NCBI RefSeq assembly: GCF_014384765.1
Contig: NZ_JACRSP010000001.1
Coordinates: forward strand, 558,001-622,000
DNA: 64,000 nt
Origin: Feifania hominis
GTDB lineage: Bacteria > Bacillota > Clostridia > Oscillospirales > Feifaniaceae
Direction of reading: 5' to 3'
Positions 41,050-49,169 of this stretch are shown in pieces. The notes under the pieces are model-generated. The model searched no databases and was not told the origin of the DNA. It saw only the letters and a program-made list of their open reading frames with translations. Position 1 is the stretch's first letter. Every line of letters starts with the position of its first letter. A program made the translations under genes and the position numbers.

Positions 41050-42060
41050 CTACTTTGCAAAGATGCGCAGCACGTCGTGGTAGGTTACAAAGACCATCAA
41101 CGCGATCAAAAGAACAAATCCGATGGCGTTGACAATCCCCTCGATCTCACGTTTGACCGGCTTTCCGCGAATTGCCTCTACAATCAAAAAGACGATTCGC
41201 CCTCCGTCGAGAGCCGGAATCGGCAGCAGATTGAAAATGCCGAGGTTGATGCTGATAAAGATAAAAATCATGAGCATGGGTTCCAGGCCCGCGCGGATGA
41301 TCTGCCCCATCGCCTGAGTTGTCCCCACAACGCCCGAGAGAGCCTCAACGCCAATTTTACCCTGGGCGAGATCCAAAAGCGAATTCCAGATGGATTTTGT
41401 GATGGAGACACAGCGGAAAAAGGAGTGGCGAAGCACTGTGATCGGCGTCTTTGCCGCCCTTTGAAATTTCAAATCGAGAAAGACCTCGCGCTCGACTCCC
41501 TCGCCCTGTGTGCGAAAACTCACGCCCTCGAGCAGAACCACCTGCCCATTTCGGCGCACCTGCATGTCGACCACTCCGTCATCGTCTGCAAGCAGCGCCA
41601 CCGGCAGATCGGACGCGATGTGAATGGTCTGTCCATTTACCTTTACAATTTCGTCGCCCACACGAAGTCCGCTCTCCTCGGGCAGACTCTGTTCCATATC
41701 GAACTGTGCGACCGTGTTTGAGGCGAGCGCCGGCGTCAGACAGACGAGAAGAACGGCGACGACAAACGCTGAGAGCAAATTCATGAAAGCTCCCGCAAAG
41801 AGCACCAGCATCCGCTTCCAAATCGGCTTTTCGTTGAAGCCGGTGCCATCGAAAGTATCCTCATCCTCCCCGCCGAGCTTGACATACCCGCCGACCGGGA
41901 GCAGCTTGAGAGAATACTGCGTCTCCCGGCGCTTCCACTTTATAATAGAAGGGCCAAAGCCTATGGCAAACTCGTCGACACGGATACCGGCTTTCTTCGC
42001 TGTGATGAAGTGGCCGAATTCGTGCACGAGAATCATGATACCGAACAGAAGAAGTGCCAC
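41050..42060 (-). CDS. rseP: RIP metalloprotease RseP (site-2 protease family)
   Basis: This membrane zinc protease cleaves transmembrane substrates such as anti-sigma factors and signal peptide remnants. It shows the zinc motif HEFGH near the N-terminus, a PDZ domain at about 110-190, and the third ligand region IPALDGGRIVFL near 275, with four membrane helices. The given start is a GTG at 42060. However, the open frame and the hydrophobic first helix extend upstream (SISSFLSIV) to a good GAGGTGA site at 42091-42097, where the best-placed codon is ATC and not ATG. The true start is therefore uncertain. dxr lies upstream and ispG downstream. Confidence 0.9.
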   Translation of the reverse strand: MALLLFGIMILVHEFGHFITAKKAGIRVDEFAIGFGPSIIKWKRRETQYSLKLLPVGGYVKLGGEDEDTFDGTGFNEKPIWKRMLVLFAGAFMNLLSAFVVAVLLVCLTPALASNTVAQFDMEQSLPEESGLRVGDEIVKVNGQTIHIASDLPVALLADDDGVVDMQVRRNGQVVLLEGVSFRTQGEGVEREVFLDLKFQRAAKTPITVLRHSFFRCVSITKSIWNSLLDLAQGKIGVEALSGVVGTTQAMGQIIRAGLEPMLMIFIFISINLGIFNLLPIPALDGGRIVFLIVEAIRGKPVKREIEGIVNAIGFVLLIALMVFVTYHDVLRIFAK

Positions 42061-42090
42061 AACGATACTCAGAAAACTGCTGATGGAAAA

Positions 42091-43251
42091 TCACCTCACT
42101 TGATACTGTGTCAAAACATACTCGCGCGCCCACTCATCCGCATCCAGAATCTGGCGAAGCGTAGGCGTCTCGATGGGACTGTGAGCGTCCAAAACTGCGC
42201 CCACCAGCTCATCAATCTGCAGAAAGTCAATTTTGCCGCGCAGAAAGAGAGACACTGCCATTTCATTTGCTCCGTTGACTGCCGCCGGCATGGTGCCGCC
42301 CATGCGCGCCGCCCTGATGCAGTGCGACAGGCAGCGAAACGTCTCAAGATCGGGTCGGCCGAAGCTCAGCGAGCCGAGCGCCGCGAAGTCCACGCCGGGT
42401 CCCGGTGTCTGCTCCCGTTCGGGACAGGTGATGGCAAATTGAATCGGCACACGCATATCGGGCAGCCCCAGTTGGGCGATGATCGCGTGATCGCAGAATT
42501 CCACCATCGAGTGGATGATGCTCTCGCGGTGGACGACCACTTCGATCTGATCCATTCCCACACCGAAGAGCCACATGGCCTCAATCATCTCGAGGCCCTT
42601 GTTCATCAAAGTGGCCGAGTCGACGGTGATCTTCGCGCCCATGGACCAGTTCGGGTGGCGCAGCGCATCCTCCCGCCGCACGGCTGACAACTCCTGGCGT
42701 GTCTTTCCATAGAATGGGCCGCCGGAGGCGGTGAGAAGAATTTTTCTCAGTTCCTCCCGCGGCCGTTTTGCGCCGAGCAGAGACTGGAAGATGGCCGAGT
42801 GCTCGCTGTCCACCGGAATCAGCTCAAGCCCCCGCCTTTGTACCTCGGGGATGACAAGAGAACCGCCCGCAACCAGCGTCTCCTTGTTCGCCAGTGCGAG
42901 CGATTTGTTCTCTCGAATGGCCTCCAGCGTTGGGATGAGACCGGCGATGCCGACGATGGCGGTAAAAACCAGAGTGGCCTGCGGCAGCGTCGCCACCGCA
43001 CAGACACCGTCGATGCCACTTAGAATTTTAGTCGGCAGATCGCGCACGCGCTCCTTGAGCTCGGCCGCCTTTTCCTCCTGCAGCACCGCAGCGCAGACGG
43101 GGCGAAATTCGCGAATCTGGCGCTCGAGCAGCTCAATGTTGGAGTGGGCGGCCAGCCCGCAGACCGGTACCTGCAGCCGCCGCGCAACGTCGAGCGTCTG
43201 CGTGCCGATGGAGCCGGTGGAACCCAGGACTGACAAATTGTGATCTCTCAT
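42091..43251 (-). CDS. dxr: 1-deoxy-D-xylulose 5-phosphate reductoisomerase
   Basis: Dxr performs the first committed step of the MEP pathway, NADPH-dependent conversion of DXP to MEP. The 386-residue product has the NADPH motif VLGSTGSIGTQTLDV (8-22). Other markers are ALANKETLVAGG (about 118), PVDSEHSAIFQ with the metal-binding acid (about 146), TASGGPF (about 180) and TVDSATLMNKGLEMIEA (about 208). The length is normal. It lies between cdsA and rseP, the usual order in Clostridia. Confidence 0.96.
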   Translation of the reverse strand: MRDHNLSVLGSTGSIGTQTLDVARRLQVPVCGLAAHSNIELLERQIREFRPVCAAVLQEEKAAELKERVRDLPTKILSGIDGVCAVATLPQATLVFTAIVGIAGLIPTLEAIRENKSLALANKETLVAGGSLVIPEVQRRGLELIPVDSEHSAIFQSLLGAKRPREELRKILLTASGGPFYGKTRQELSAVRREDALRHPNWSMGAKITVDSATLMNKGLEMIEAMWLFGVGMDQIEVVVHRESIIHSMVEFCDHAIIAQLGLPDMRVPIQFAITCPEREQTPGPGVDFAALGSLSFGRPDLETFRCLSHCIRAARMGGTMPAAVNGANEMAVSLFLRGKIDFLQIDELVGAVLDAHSPIETPTLRQILDADEWAREYVLTQYQVR

Positions 43252-43260
43252 GAAAAGCCC

Positions 43261-44067
43261 TCACAGAAATATGGTAAAGAACTGCGCAAACAGCGCAATA
43301 AACGGCGCAATGAACAGAACGCTGTCAAACCGGTCAAACACGCCGCCATGTCCGGGAATGACGTTGCCGAAATCCTTGATTTGAAACGAGCGCTTGATCG
43401 TGGACGCCGCAAGGTCTCCCACCTGGCCGATGATGGAGACGCCCACGGCGAGCAGCAGCAGCGCCAGAAAGTTCACCTGAAGCTCAAAGCAGCGCTCCAC
43501 AACGACGCCGGTGACGGCATAGCCCGCCATGGTGCCGACGATGCCGCCGATGGCGCCCTCCACTGTCTTTTTGGGGCTCACTTTGGGAATGAGCTTGTGA
43601 CGGCCGAAGAGCTTGCCCGCACACAGCGCGATGGAGTCGGAGCACCATGAGCCGATAAAAATCAAATAGAGATAGTAAATCCCGTGGTCCATGTGATTGA
43701 GAAAGATGATGTTGCCGAAAAAATACGGGATAATCACTGATATGAGAAAGACAACGCCGATATGCTCGAGCTTAAAGGTCTCAAAATTCTTAAAGACCAG
43801 CAAAAACATGATCACCACATAGACGAACATCAAAAGCATCACCGTACTCTTGGAAAAGCCCATGACAAAGGGCGTCAGCGCGGCGATCCCGAGGGAGGCA
43901 AACATCAGCGCATGGCTCTCGACATACTTGGTTGCAATCAGCGCCTCGTAGACGCAGGCAACCGACAGGGCGGCGACGGCGATGTTAAGAACAATCGTGT
44001 TGGAAAACAGCAGCACACCGACCACGACCACCACAACGCCGATTCCGGATATGATTCGTACAATCAC
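43261..44067 (-). CDS. cdsA: Phosphatidate cytidylyltransferase
   Basis: CdsA makes CDP-diacylglycerol from phosphatidic acid and CTP for phospholipid synthesis. The 268-residue product has about seven or eight membrane helices. Its C-terminal signature includes WCSDSIALCAGKLFGRHKLI, SPKKTVEGAIGG and the end of the CTP_transf_1 pattern KRSFQIKDFGNVIPGHGGVF DRFDS. The gene starts one base after the uppS stop and ends 9 bases before dxr, so all three are co-transcribed. Confidence 0.94.
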   Translation of the reverse strand: MIVRIISGIGVVVVVVGVLLFSNTIVLNIAVAALSVACVYEALIATKYVESHALMFASLGIAALTPFVMGFSKSTVMLLMFVYVVIMFLLVFKNFETFKLEHIGVVFLISVIIPYFFGNIIFLNHMDHGIYYLYLIFIGSWCSDSIALCAGKLFGRHKLIPKVSPKKTVEGAIGGIVGTMAGYAVTGVVVERCFELQVNFLALLLLAVGVSIIGQVGDLAASTIKRSFQIKDFGNVIPGHGGVFDRFDSVLFIAPFIALFAQFFTIFL

Positions 44068-44805
44068 TTATACTCCCCCAAATCTGCGATTTCTCTTTTG
44101 ATAAGCTGCAATGGCCCGCTCCAGATCCTGCTCGTTGAAGTCGGGCCAGAGTTTCTCTGTGACATAAAATTCGGAATAGGCGCTCTGCCACGTCAGGAAA
44201 TTGGACAGGCGCATCTCACCACTCGGCCGGATGATCAGATCCGGCATCGGCTGACCGGCAGTGTAGAGATTGTCCTCAATCTCCTGCTTTGTCAGCTGAG
44301 CCGGCAGACCCGCCTGCGCCCGCTTTGCAAGAGCGGCGTTCACCGCGTGGACAATCTCGTCCTGCCCGCCGTAGTTGAGCGCAATGTTGACAATCAGGCC
44401 GGTGTTGCTCTCGCTCATGGCGCTGATCTCGCGGATCATCTGCTGCAAATCCTCGCGCAGCCGCCCGGGGTCGCCGATGCAGCGCAAAACGATGTTCTCG
44501 CGCCCGAGGCTCTCTCGCGCTTCGAGAAGATAGTCGTGCAGAAGATTCATGATGGTCTCAATCTCTTCGGGCGGCCGCTTCCAGTTTTCGGTGGAAAAAG
44601 CGTAGACCGTGAGATACCCGATGCCAATGCTCTGGGCATGGCGGGCGATTTTGCGAAAGGTCTCGGCCCCCACCCGGTGGCCGGCCGTACGCGGCAGCCC
44701 CCGCCGTTTTGCCCAGCGGCCGTTTCCGTCCATGATGATGCCGATGTGCTCGGGCAGATTATTCCAATCAAGCTCGTCGTTTTGTCTCTTTCTGCCAAAC
44801 AGCAT
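44068..44805 (-). CDS. uppS: Isoprenyl (undecaprenyl) diphosphate synthase
   Basis: UppS condenses isopentenyl units in cis to make the C55 lipid carrier of peptidoglycan synthesis. The 245-residue product shows HIGIIMDGNGRWAKRRGLPR (catalytic Asp near 31), GHRVGAETFRKI, FSTENWKRP and the C-terminal DLIIRPSGEMRLSNFL with the RxxSGExRxSNF motif. The ATG at 44805 follows GGAGAG; upstream in-frame ATG codons are not preceded by a ribosome site. cdsA abuts downstream and frr lies upstream. Confidence 0.95.
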   Translation of the reverse strand: MLFGRKRQNDELDWNNLPEHIGIIMDGNGRWAKRRGLPRTAGHRVGAETFRKIARHAQSIGIGYLTVYAFSTENWKRPPEEIETIMNLLHDYLLEARESLGRENIVLRCIGDPGRLREDLQQMIREISAMSESNTGLIVNIALNYGGQDEIVHAVNAALAKRAQAGLPAQLTKQEIEDNLYTAGQPMPDLIIRPSGEMRLSNFLTWQSAYSEFYVTEKLWPDFNEQDLERAIAAYQKRNRRFGGV

Positions 44806-44890
44806 AATCTCTCCATTCCCTGCGGCATAATGGGATGGGAGCACATGTTGTGCTCCCATTCATATGATATGTTATCAGTCCGCCGCGGGG

Positions 44891-45445
44891 TCAGACCTCC
44901 ATGATCTCCTTTTCCTTGGACTCAACCGCCTTGTCGATGTCCTTGCAGTACTTGTCGGTCAGCTCCTGCAGATCTTTCTCAGCAATTTTAAAATCGTCCT
45001 CGGTGATCTCTGACTTCTTCTTCTGATTCTTAAAGCTCTCCATCGCGTCACGGCGCACATTGCGCACCGAGATCTTGGCCTCTTCGCCGAATTTGCGAAT
45101 CTGCTTGGCGAGCTCCTTTCTGCGCTCCTCCGTCAGCGGCGGGAAGTTCAGGCGGATGGTCTTGCCGTCATTCTGCGGGTTGATACCGATGTCGGAGCTC
45201 TGAATCGCCTTGTCAATGCTCTTGAGCGTTGAGACATCCCACGGGGAGATGACCAGAATGCGCGCCTCAGCCACCGAGATGGCAGCCATCTGATTGATCG
45301 GTGTGGGCACCCCATAGTAGTCCACCATGATGCGATCGAGCACAGCGGCATTGGCGCGGCCCGCGCGGATAGAAGCAAATTCACGATTGAGTGCAGCCAG
45401 GGTCTTGTCAAATTTCTGCTGTTCGTTCGGGTAGTTGTTTTTCAT
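44891..45445 (-). CDS. frr: Ribosome recycling factor
   Basis: Frr splits post-termination ribosomes together with EF-G. The 184-residue product starts near KFDKTLAALNREFASIRAGR and includes the conserved DRIMVDYYGVPTPINQMAAI, ISPWDVSTLKSIDKAI and the PPLTEERRKELAKQ motif. The long three-helix bundle and 184-residue size are standard. pyrH lies 13 bases upstream and uppS 85 bases downstream. Confidence 0.97.
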   Translation of the reverse strand: MKNNYPNEQQKFDKTLAALNREFASIRAGRANAAVLDRIMVDYYGVPTPINQMAAISVAEARILVISPWDVSTLKSIDKAIQSSDIGINPQNDGKTIRLNFPPLTEERRKELAKQIRKFGEEAKISVRNVRRDAMESFKNQKKKSEITEDDFKIAEKDLQELTDKYCKDIDKAVESKEKEIMEV

Positions 45446-45458
45446 GAGCTACGCCCTC

Positions 45459-46166
45459 CTATGTGATGATGGTTCCTATCTTTTCACCCTCGATGACTCG
45501 GACAATGTTTTTTGGGTCGTCCAGACCGAAGACCATAATCGGAATCTTGTTGTCCATACAAAGGCTCGTCGCCGTGGAATCCATCACGCCGAGCCCGCGG
45601 TTGAGAATGTCGATGTACGTGATGTTGTCAATCTTGGTGGCGGTGGGATCGACCTCCGGGTCGCCGGTGTAGACACCGTCGATTCTCTTGGCAAGCAGGA
45701 TGACATCGGCATTGATCTCGGCCGCCCGCAGCGCCGCGGTGGTGTCAGTGGAAAAGAACGGGTTTCCGGTACCACAGCCGAAGATGACCACGCGGCCCTT
45801 TTCCAGATGGCGCACCGCTCGATTTCTGATGTAGGGTTCGGCAATCTGCCTCATTTCAATGGCTGTCTGTACGCGGGATTCCACATTCAGGCTCTGCAGC
45901 GCATCCTGCAGAGCGAGAGCGTTCATCACCGTTGCCAGCATTCCCATATGGTCGGCGCGGGTGCGCTCCATATCCTTGCCGGCGCGGGTGCCGCGCCAGA
46001 AGTTGCCGCCGCCGACAACGATGGCGACCTCAACGCCCATATCCACACAGATTTTGATATTCTCACAGATCTCTTTTACGACAGCGGTATCAAGTCCGAA
46101 ATGACTCGGGCCCGCCAGGGCCTCGCCGCTGACTTTGAGCAGAACTCTCTTATATATGGATGACAT
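45459..46166 (-). CDS. pyrH: UMP kinase
   Basis: PyrH phosphorylates UMP to UDP and is typically feedback-controlled by UTP and GTP. The 235-residue product has VLLKVSGEALAG (8-19), AIVVGGGNFWRG (about 50-61), RADHMGMLATVMNALAL and the DNRTRA-like GNPFFSTDTTAAL region near 137. The ATG at 46166 follows GGTGAAACT; the frame continues upstream but only through non-conserved sequence. It is the first gene of the long minus-strand cluster that ends in polC. Confidence 0.96.
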   Translation of the reverse strand: MSSIYKRVLLKVSGEALAGPSHFGLDTAVVKEICENIKICVDMGVEVAIVVGGGNFWRGTRAGKDMERTRADHMGMLATVMNALALQDALQSLNVESRVQTAIEMRQIAEPYIRNRAVRHLEKGRVVIFGCGTGNPFFSTDTTAALRAAEINADVILLAKRIDGVYTGDPEVDPTATKIDNITYIDILNRGLGVMDSTATSLCMDNKIPIMVFGLDDPKNIVRVIEGEKIGTIIT

Positions 46167-46265
46167 AGTTTCACCTCTCACCCATTTTACAATATCTTCC
46201 CCGCTTTTGTAAATACATATCAATTTGTTTCGTCTTTTTTTCCGGGTACTGCGCGCCATGTAACA

Positions 46266-46291
46266 CACATTTGAACCCAGCGCATACTATA
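46266..46291 (+). promoter_or_regulatory. Possible sporulation (sigma-E/sigma-K-like) promoter
   Basis: CATACTATA at 46283-46291 fits the CATAnnnTA -10 pattern of mother-cell sigma-K and is close to sigma-E. AC dinucleotides lie 14-16 bases upstream. No good sigma-A pair was found. It precedes the cysteine-rich coat-like gene by about 50 bases. Confidence 0.4.
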
Positions 46292-46340
46292 TTAATGAAG
46301 TTCAGCTCTTCACACTAATTACTGTTTTAGGAGGATTATT

Positions 46341-47210
46341 ATGGCTGACAATAAACTTGTGGCTGGCCCTCTCACCGGGAGCAATCCCGCCGTTAAGGAA
46401 GCGGTCTGCATCAGCACCAACAAGGTGTACGACACCTGCCGTGACAAAGATTGCCTGGAGGATATGCGCGTGTATCTCGATGCGTGCAGCCAGGGTCTCG
46501 TGGAGCGCGCGGCCAACGTGAAAGTCAAAAAGGCAGAGGTTATCTGGGCCTTCATCGATGTGGATGCGGTTCCCTTCAACAGAGGCTTCTACACAGTCAA
46601 CATCACATACTATTTTAGAATCACTCTGGAAGTGTACTTAGGCGGAACCAAACCCACCGAGATCTGCGGCCTTTCGACATTCACCAAGAAAGTCATTCTC
46701 TTCGGCAGCGAGGGCACGGCGAAATCCTTCACCTCCTGCTACACCCCGAACGACACGGAGAGCCCGACAAACTGCTCGACCAATCTGCCCTGCGCTTCGG
46801 TCGAAGTGGTAGAGCCCGTCGTCCTCGGCGTCAAAGTCGTTGAGAAGTGTGACTGCGGCTGCCCGCAGGACGCCGATCTCATGGTGCCCTGCTGCGTGCA
46901 AAACTGCTTTGACAACCCGATTGGCGAGGCCGTCGCTGACAAGGGCGTCTACGTCTCCATCGGCATCTTCTCGATCGTGCGCCTTGAGCGCAAAGTCCAG
47001 ATTCTGGTTCCGGCCTATGACTTCTGCGTGCCGACCAAGGAGTGCGTGGATTCGTCCAACGACAACGAGCCCTGCAGCCTGTTCGCCAGAATCAACTTCC
47101 CGACCGACGAATTCTTCCCGCCCGAGGCTTTCAAAACCCTCTCTTCTTCCGACACCAACACCTGCGGTTCCTGCACCACCAACGCCAACTGTGGCTGCGG
47201 CTGCCGCTAG
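46341..47210 (+). CDS. Cysteine-rich hypothetical protein, possibly a spore coat component
   Basis: This 289-residue protein belongs to a type of conserved hypothetical protein I associate with Clostridia; its function is not established. Landmarks are AVCISTNKVYDTCRDKDCLE (residues 21-40), AEVIWAFIDVDAVPFNRGFY near 66-85, KCDCGCPQDADLMVPCCVQN near 170 and a Cys/Gly tail ending NCGCGCR. It has about 24 Cys, no signal peptide and a strong AGGAGG ribosome site. The Cys-rich beta architecture and the sigma-K-like promoter suggest assembly into the spore coat (inference). It stands alone, divergent from pyrH, before a terminator. Confidence 0.8.
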   Translation: MADNKLVAGPLTGSNPAVKEAVCISTNKVYDTCRDKDCLEDMRVYLDACSQGLVERAANVKVKKAEVIWAFIDVDAVPFNRGFYTVNITYYFRITLEVYLGGTKPTEICGLSTFTKKVILFGSEGTAKSFTSCYTPNDTESPTNCSTNLPCASVEVVEPVVLGVKVVEKCDCGCPQDADLMVPCCVQNCFDNPIGEAVADKGVYVSIGIFSIVRLERKVQILVPAYDFCVPTKECVDSSNDNEPCSLFARINFPTDEFFPPEAFKTLSSSDTNTCGSCTTNANCGCGCR

Positions 47211-47223
47211 AAATTCCTCCCGG

Positions 47224-47258
47224 GAAAACAGGGCGTCTTTGACGCCCTGTTTTCTTTT
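47224..47258 (+). terminator. Terminator after the cysteine-rich gene
   Basis: AAAACAGGGCGTC pairs with GACGCCCTGTTTT around TTT and is followed by CTTTT. Confidence 0.9.
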
Positions 47259-47288
47259 CAAAAAACGGGACAAACTGTGCGTTGGGGG

Positions 47289-47317
47289 TTGCATTTTAAA
47301 GCCCGGTATGATATAGT
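47289..47317 (+). promoter_or_regulatory. Sigma-A promoter of rpsB-tsf
   Basis: TTGCAT and TATAGT are separated by 17 bases. The leader of about 95 bases before rpsB may hold the S2 autoregulatory site, but I could not identify its fold. Confidence 0.75.
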
Positions 47318-47419
47318 ATCGTGGTCATAATACGCACACTGTGTGATTTTCTGAACAGTGCCGAAAGGTCCTCAGCGAAAATGAACGCAGTGGAGGGTAA
47401 ACTAAAGGAGGAACTTACT

Positions 47420-48154
47420 ATGTCAGTCATTTCTATGAAACAGCTGCTCGAAGCCGGTGTCCACTTCGGTCACCAGACCAGAAGATGGAACCCCAAAATG
47501 GCACCCTACATCTTCACCGAGAGAAACGGCATCTACATCATCGACCTGCAGAAGACCGTAAAAAAAGTCGATGAGGCCTACAACTTTGTGCGCGACACTG
47601 TAGCCGAGGGCGGCGACATTCTCTTCGTCGGCACCAAGAAGCAGGCGATGGATTCCATTCGCGACGAGGCCACCCGGTGCGGAATGTACTACGTCAATGC
47701 CAGATGGCTCGGCGGCATGCTCACCAACTTTAAGACCATTCGTAAGAGAATCGACCGTCTCAATCAGCTTCGCAAGATGGAGGCCGACGGCACCTTTGAG
47801 CTTCTGCCCAAAAAAGAGGTCGGCAAGCTCAACGGCGAAATTGAAAAGCTTGAGAAATTCCTCGGCGGCATCAAGGACATGAAGCGTCTTCCCTCCTGCC
47901 TGTTCATCGTTGACCCGAGAAAAGAGAGAATTGCCGTCAGCGAGGCGCGCAACCTGGGTATTCCGATTGTCGCGATTGTCGATACGAACTGCGACCCTGA
48001 CGAGATCGACTATGTCATCCCCGGCAACGACGACGCCATCCGTGCCGTCAAGCTGATCTCTTCCACTGTGGCAAACGCCGTACTCGAGGCCAAACAGGGC
48101 GAGCAGTTTGAGGTGTCGGACGACGCGCCGGCCGCCGCTGCACAGGAAGCTTAA
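47420..48154 (+). CDS. rpsB: 30S ribosomal protein S2
   Basis: S2 is a small-subunit protein needed for late assembly and mRNA binding. The 244-residue product contains MKQLLEAGVHFGHQTRRWNP at residues 6-25, FVGTKKQA near 78, YYVNARWLGGMLTNFKTIRK near 97 and DTNCDPDEIDYVIPGNDDAI near 195. It has a short Ala-rich C-terminal tail. The ATG at 47420 follows AAAGGAGGAA. It is followed after 33 bases by tsf, the standard pairing. Confidence 0.98.
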   Translation: MSVISMKQLLEAGVHFGHQTRRWNPKMAPYIFTERNGIYIIDLQKTVKKVDEAYNFVRDTVAEGGDILFVGTKKQAMDSIRDEATRCGMYYVNARWLGGMLTNFKTIRKRIDRLNQLRKMEADGTFELLPKKEVGKLNGEIEKLEKFLGGIKDMKRLPSCLFIVDPRKERIAVSEARNLGIPIVAIVDTNCDPDEIDYVIPGNDDAIRAVKLISSTVANAVLEAKQGEQFEVSDDAPAAAAQEA

Positions 48155-48187
48155 TCACCATTCTTTTACTATTGGGAGGTACCAAAT

Positions 48188-49102
48188 ATGGCATTTACAG
48201 CAAAAGATGTCCAGGCGCTGCGCGAGAAGACCGGCTGCGGCATGATGGACTGCAAAAAGGCTCTCACCGAGACCAACGGCGATATGGAAAAGGCGGTTGA
48301 GTTCCTGCGTGAAAAGGGACTTGCCGCGGCTGCAAAAAAGGCCAGCAGAATCGCCGCGGAGGGTCTTGTCTGCGCCTATATCGACGACGCCGCGAAAATC
48401 GGCGTTCTGGTCGAAGTCAATTCCGAGACCGACTTTGTCGCGAAAAACGCGGATTTCAAGGCGTTTGTTGAGGGCTGCGCCGTCACCATCGCGAAGAACA
48501 GACCAGCCGATGTCGACGCGCTTCTCGCCGTCAAGTTTGACGGCTCCGATCTGACGGTTGCCGACGTGCTGCGCGAGAAAGTTCTCGTCATTGGAGAAAA
48601 TCTCAAAATCCGCCGCTTCCAGATCTTTGATGGCAATCTTGTCAGCTACATCCACGGCGGCGGCAAAATTGGCGTCATTGTGAAGTTCCATGTCGACGAC
48701 GCGGTCTTTGCCACCGATGCGTTCAAGGCCTACGGCAAGGACGTTGCCATGCAGGTCGCTGCGGCAAATCCCTCCTACACCAAGTCGAGCGAAGTTCCCG
48801 CCGAGGTTCTCGACAAGGAGAAAGAGATCCTCACCGCTCAGGCAATCAACGAGGGCAAGCCCGCTGCAATTGCCGAGAAGATGGTCGCCGGCAGAATCAA
48901 GAAGTACTACGCTGAGAACTGCCTGGTCGATCAGGCATTCGTCAAAGACCCGAACATGTCTGTCACACAGTACACCGAGTCCAAGGCCAAAGAGTTCGGC
49001 TCTGCGATCGAAATCGTCTCCTTTGCCCGCTTTGAAAAGGGCGAAGGTCTGCAGAAGCGAGAGGATGACTTCGCCGCCGAAGTCGCCGCGATGCAGAAAT
49101 AA
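48188..49102 (+). CDS. tsf: Elongation factor Ts
   Basis: EF-Ts recharges EF-Tu by exchanging GDP for GTP. The 304-residue product has the UBA-like N-terminus with VQALREKTGCGMMDCKKALT (9-28) and the core motif VLVEVNSETDFVAKN near 76-90. The dimerization part follows, ending with FARFEKGEGLQKREDDFA. The ATG follows GGGAGGT. It is co-transcribed with rpsB and ends at a strong terminator. The length is normal. Confidence 0.98.
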   Translation: MAFTAKDVQALREKTGCGMMDCKKALTETNGDMEKAVEFLREKGLAAAAKKASRIAAEGLVCAYIDDAAKIGVLVEVNSETDFVAKNADFKAFVEGCAVTIAKNRPADVDALLAVKFDGSDLTVADVLREKVLVIGENLKIRRFQIFDGNLVSYIHGGGKIGVIVKFHVDDAVFATDAFKAYGKDVAMQVAAANPSYTKSSEVPAEVLDKEKEILTAQAINEGKPAAIAEKMVAGRIKKYYAENCLVDQAFVKDPNMSVTQYTESKAKEFGSAIEIVSFARFEKGEGLQKREDDFAAEVAAMQK

Positions 49103-49114
49103 GTTCTTACGCAA

Positions 49115-49145
49115 AAGTCCCCCGCATATGCGGGGGACTTTTTTG
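49115..49145 (+). terminator. Terminator of rpsB-tsf
   Basis: AAGTCCCCCGCAT pairs with ATGCGGGGGACTT, followed by TTTTTG. Confidence 0.92.
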
Positions 49146-49169
49146 TCGGTATTGGAACTTCTCTGTGGA

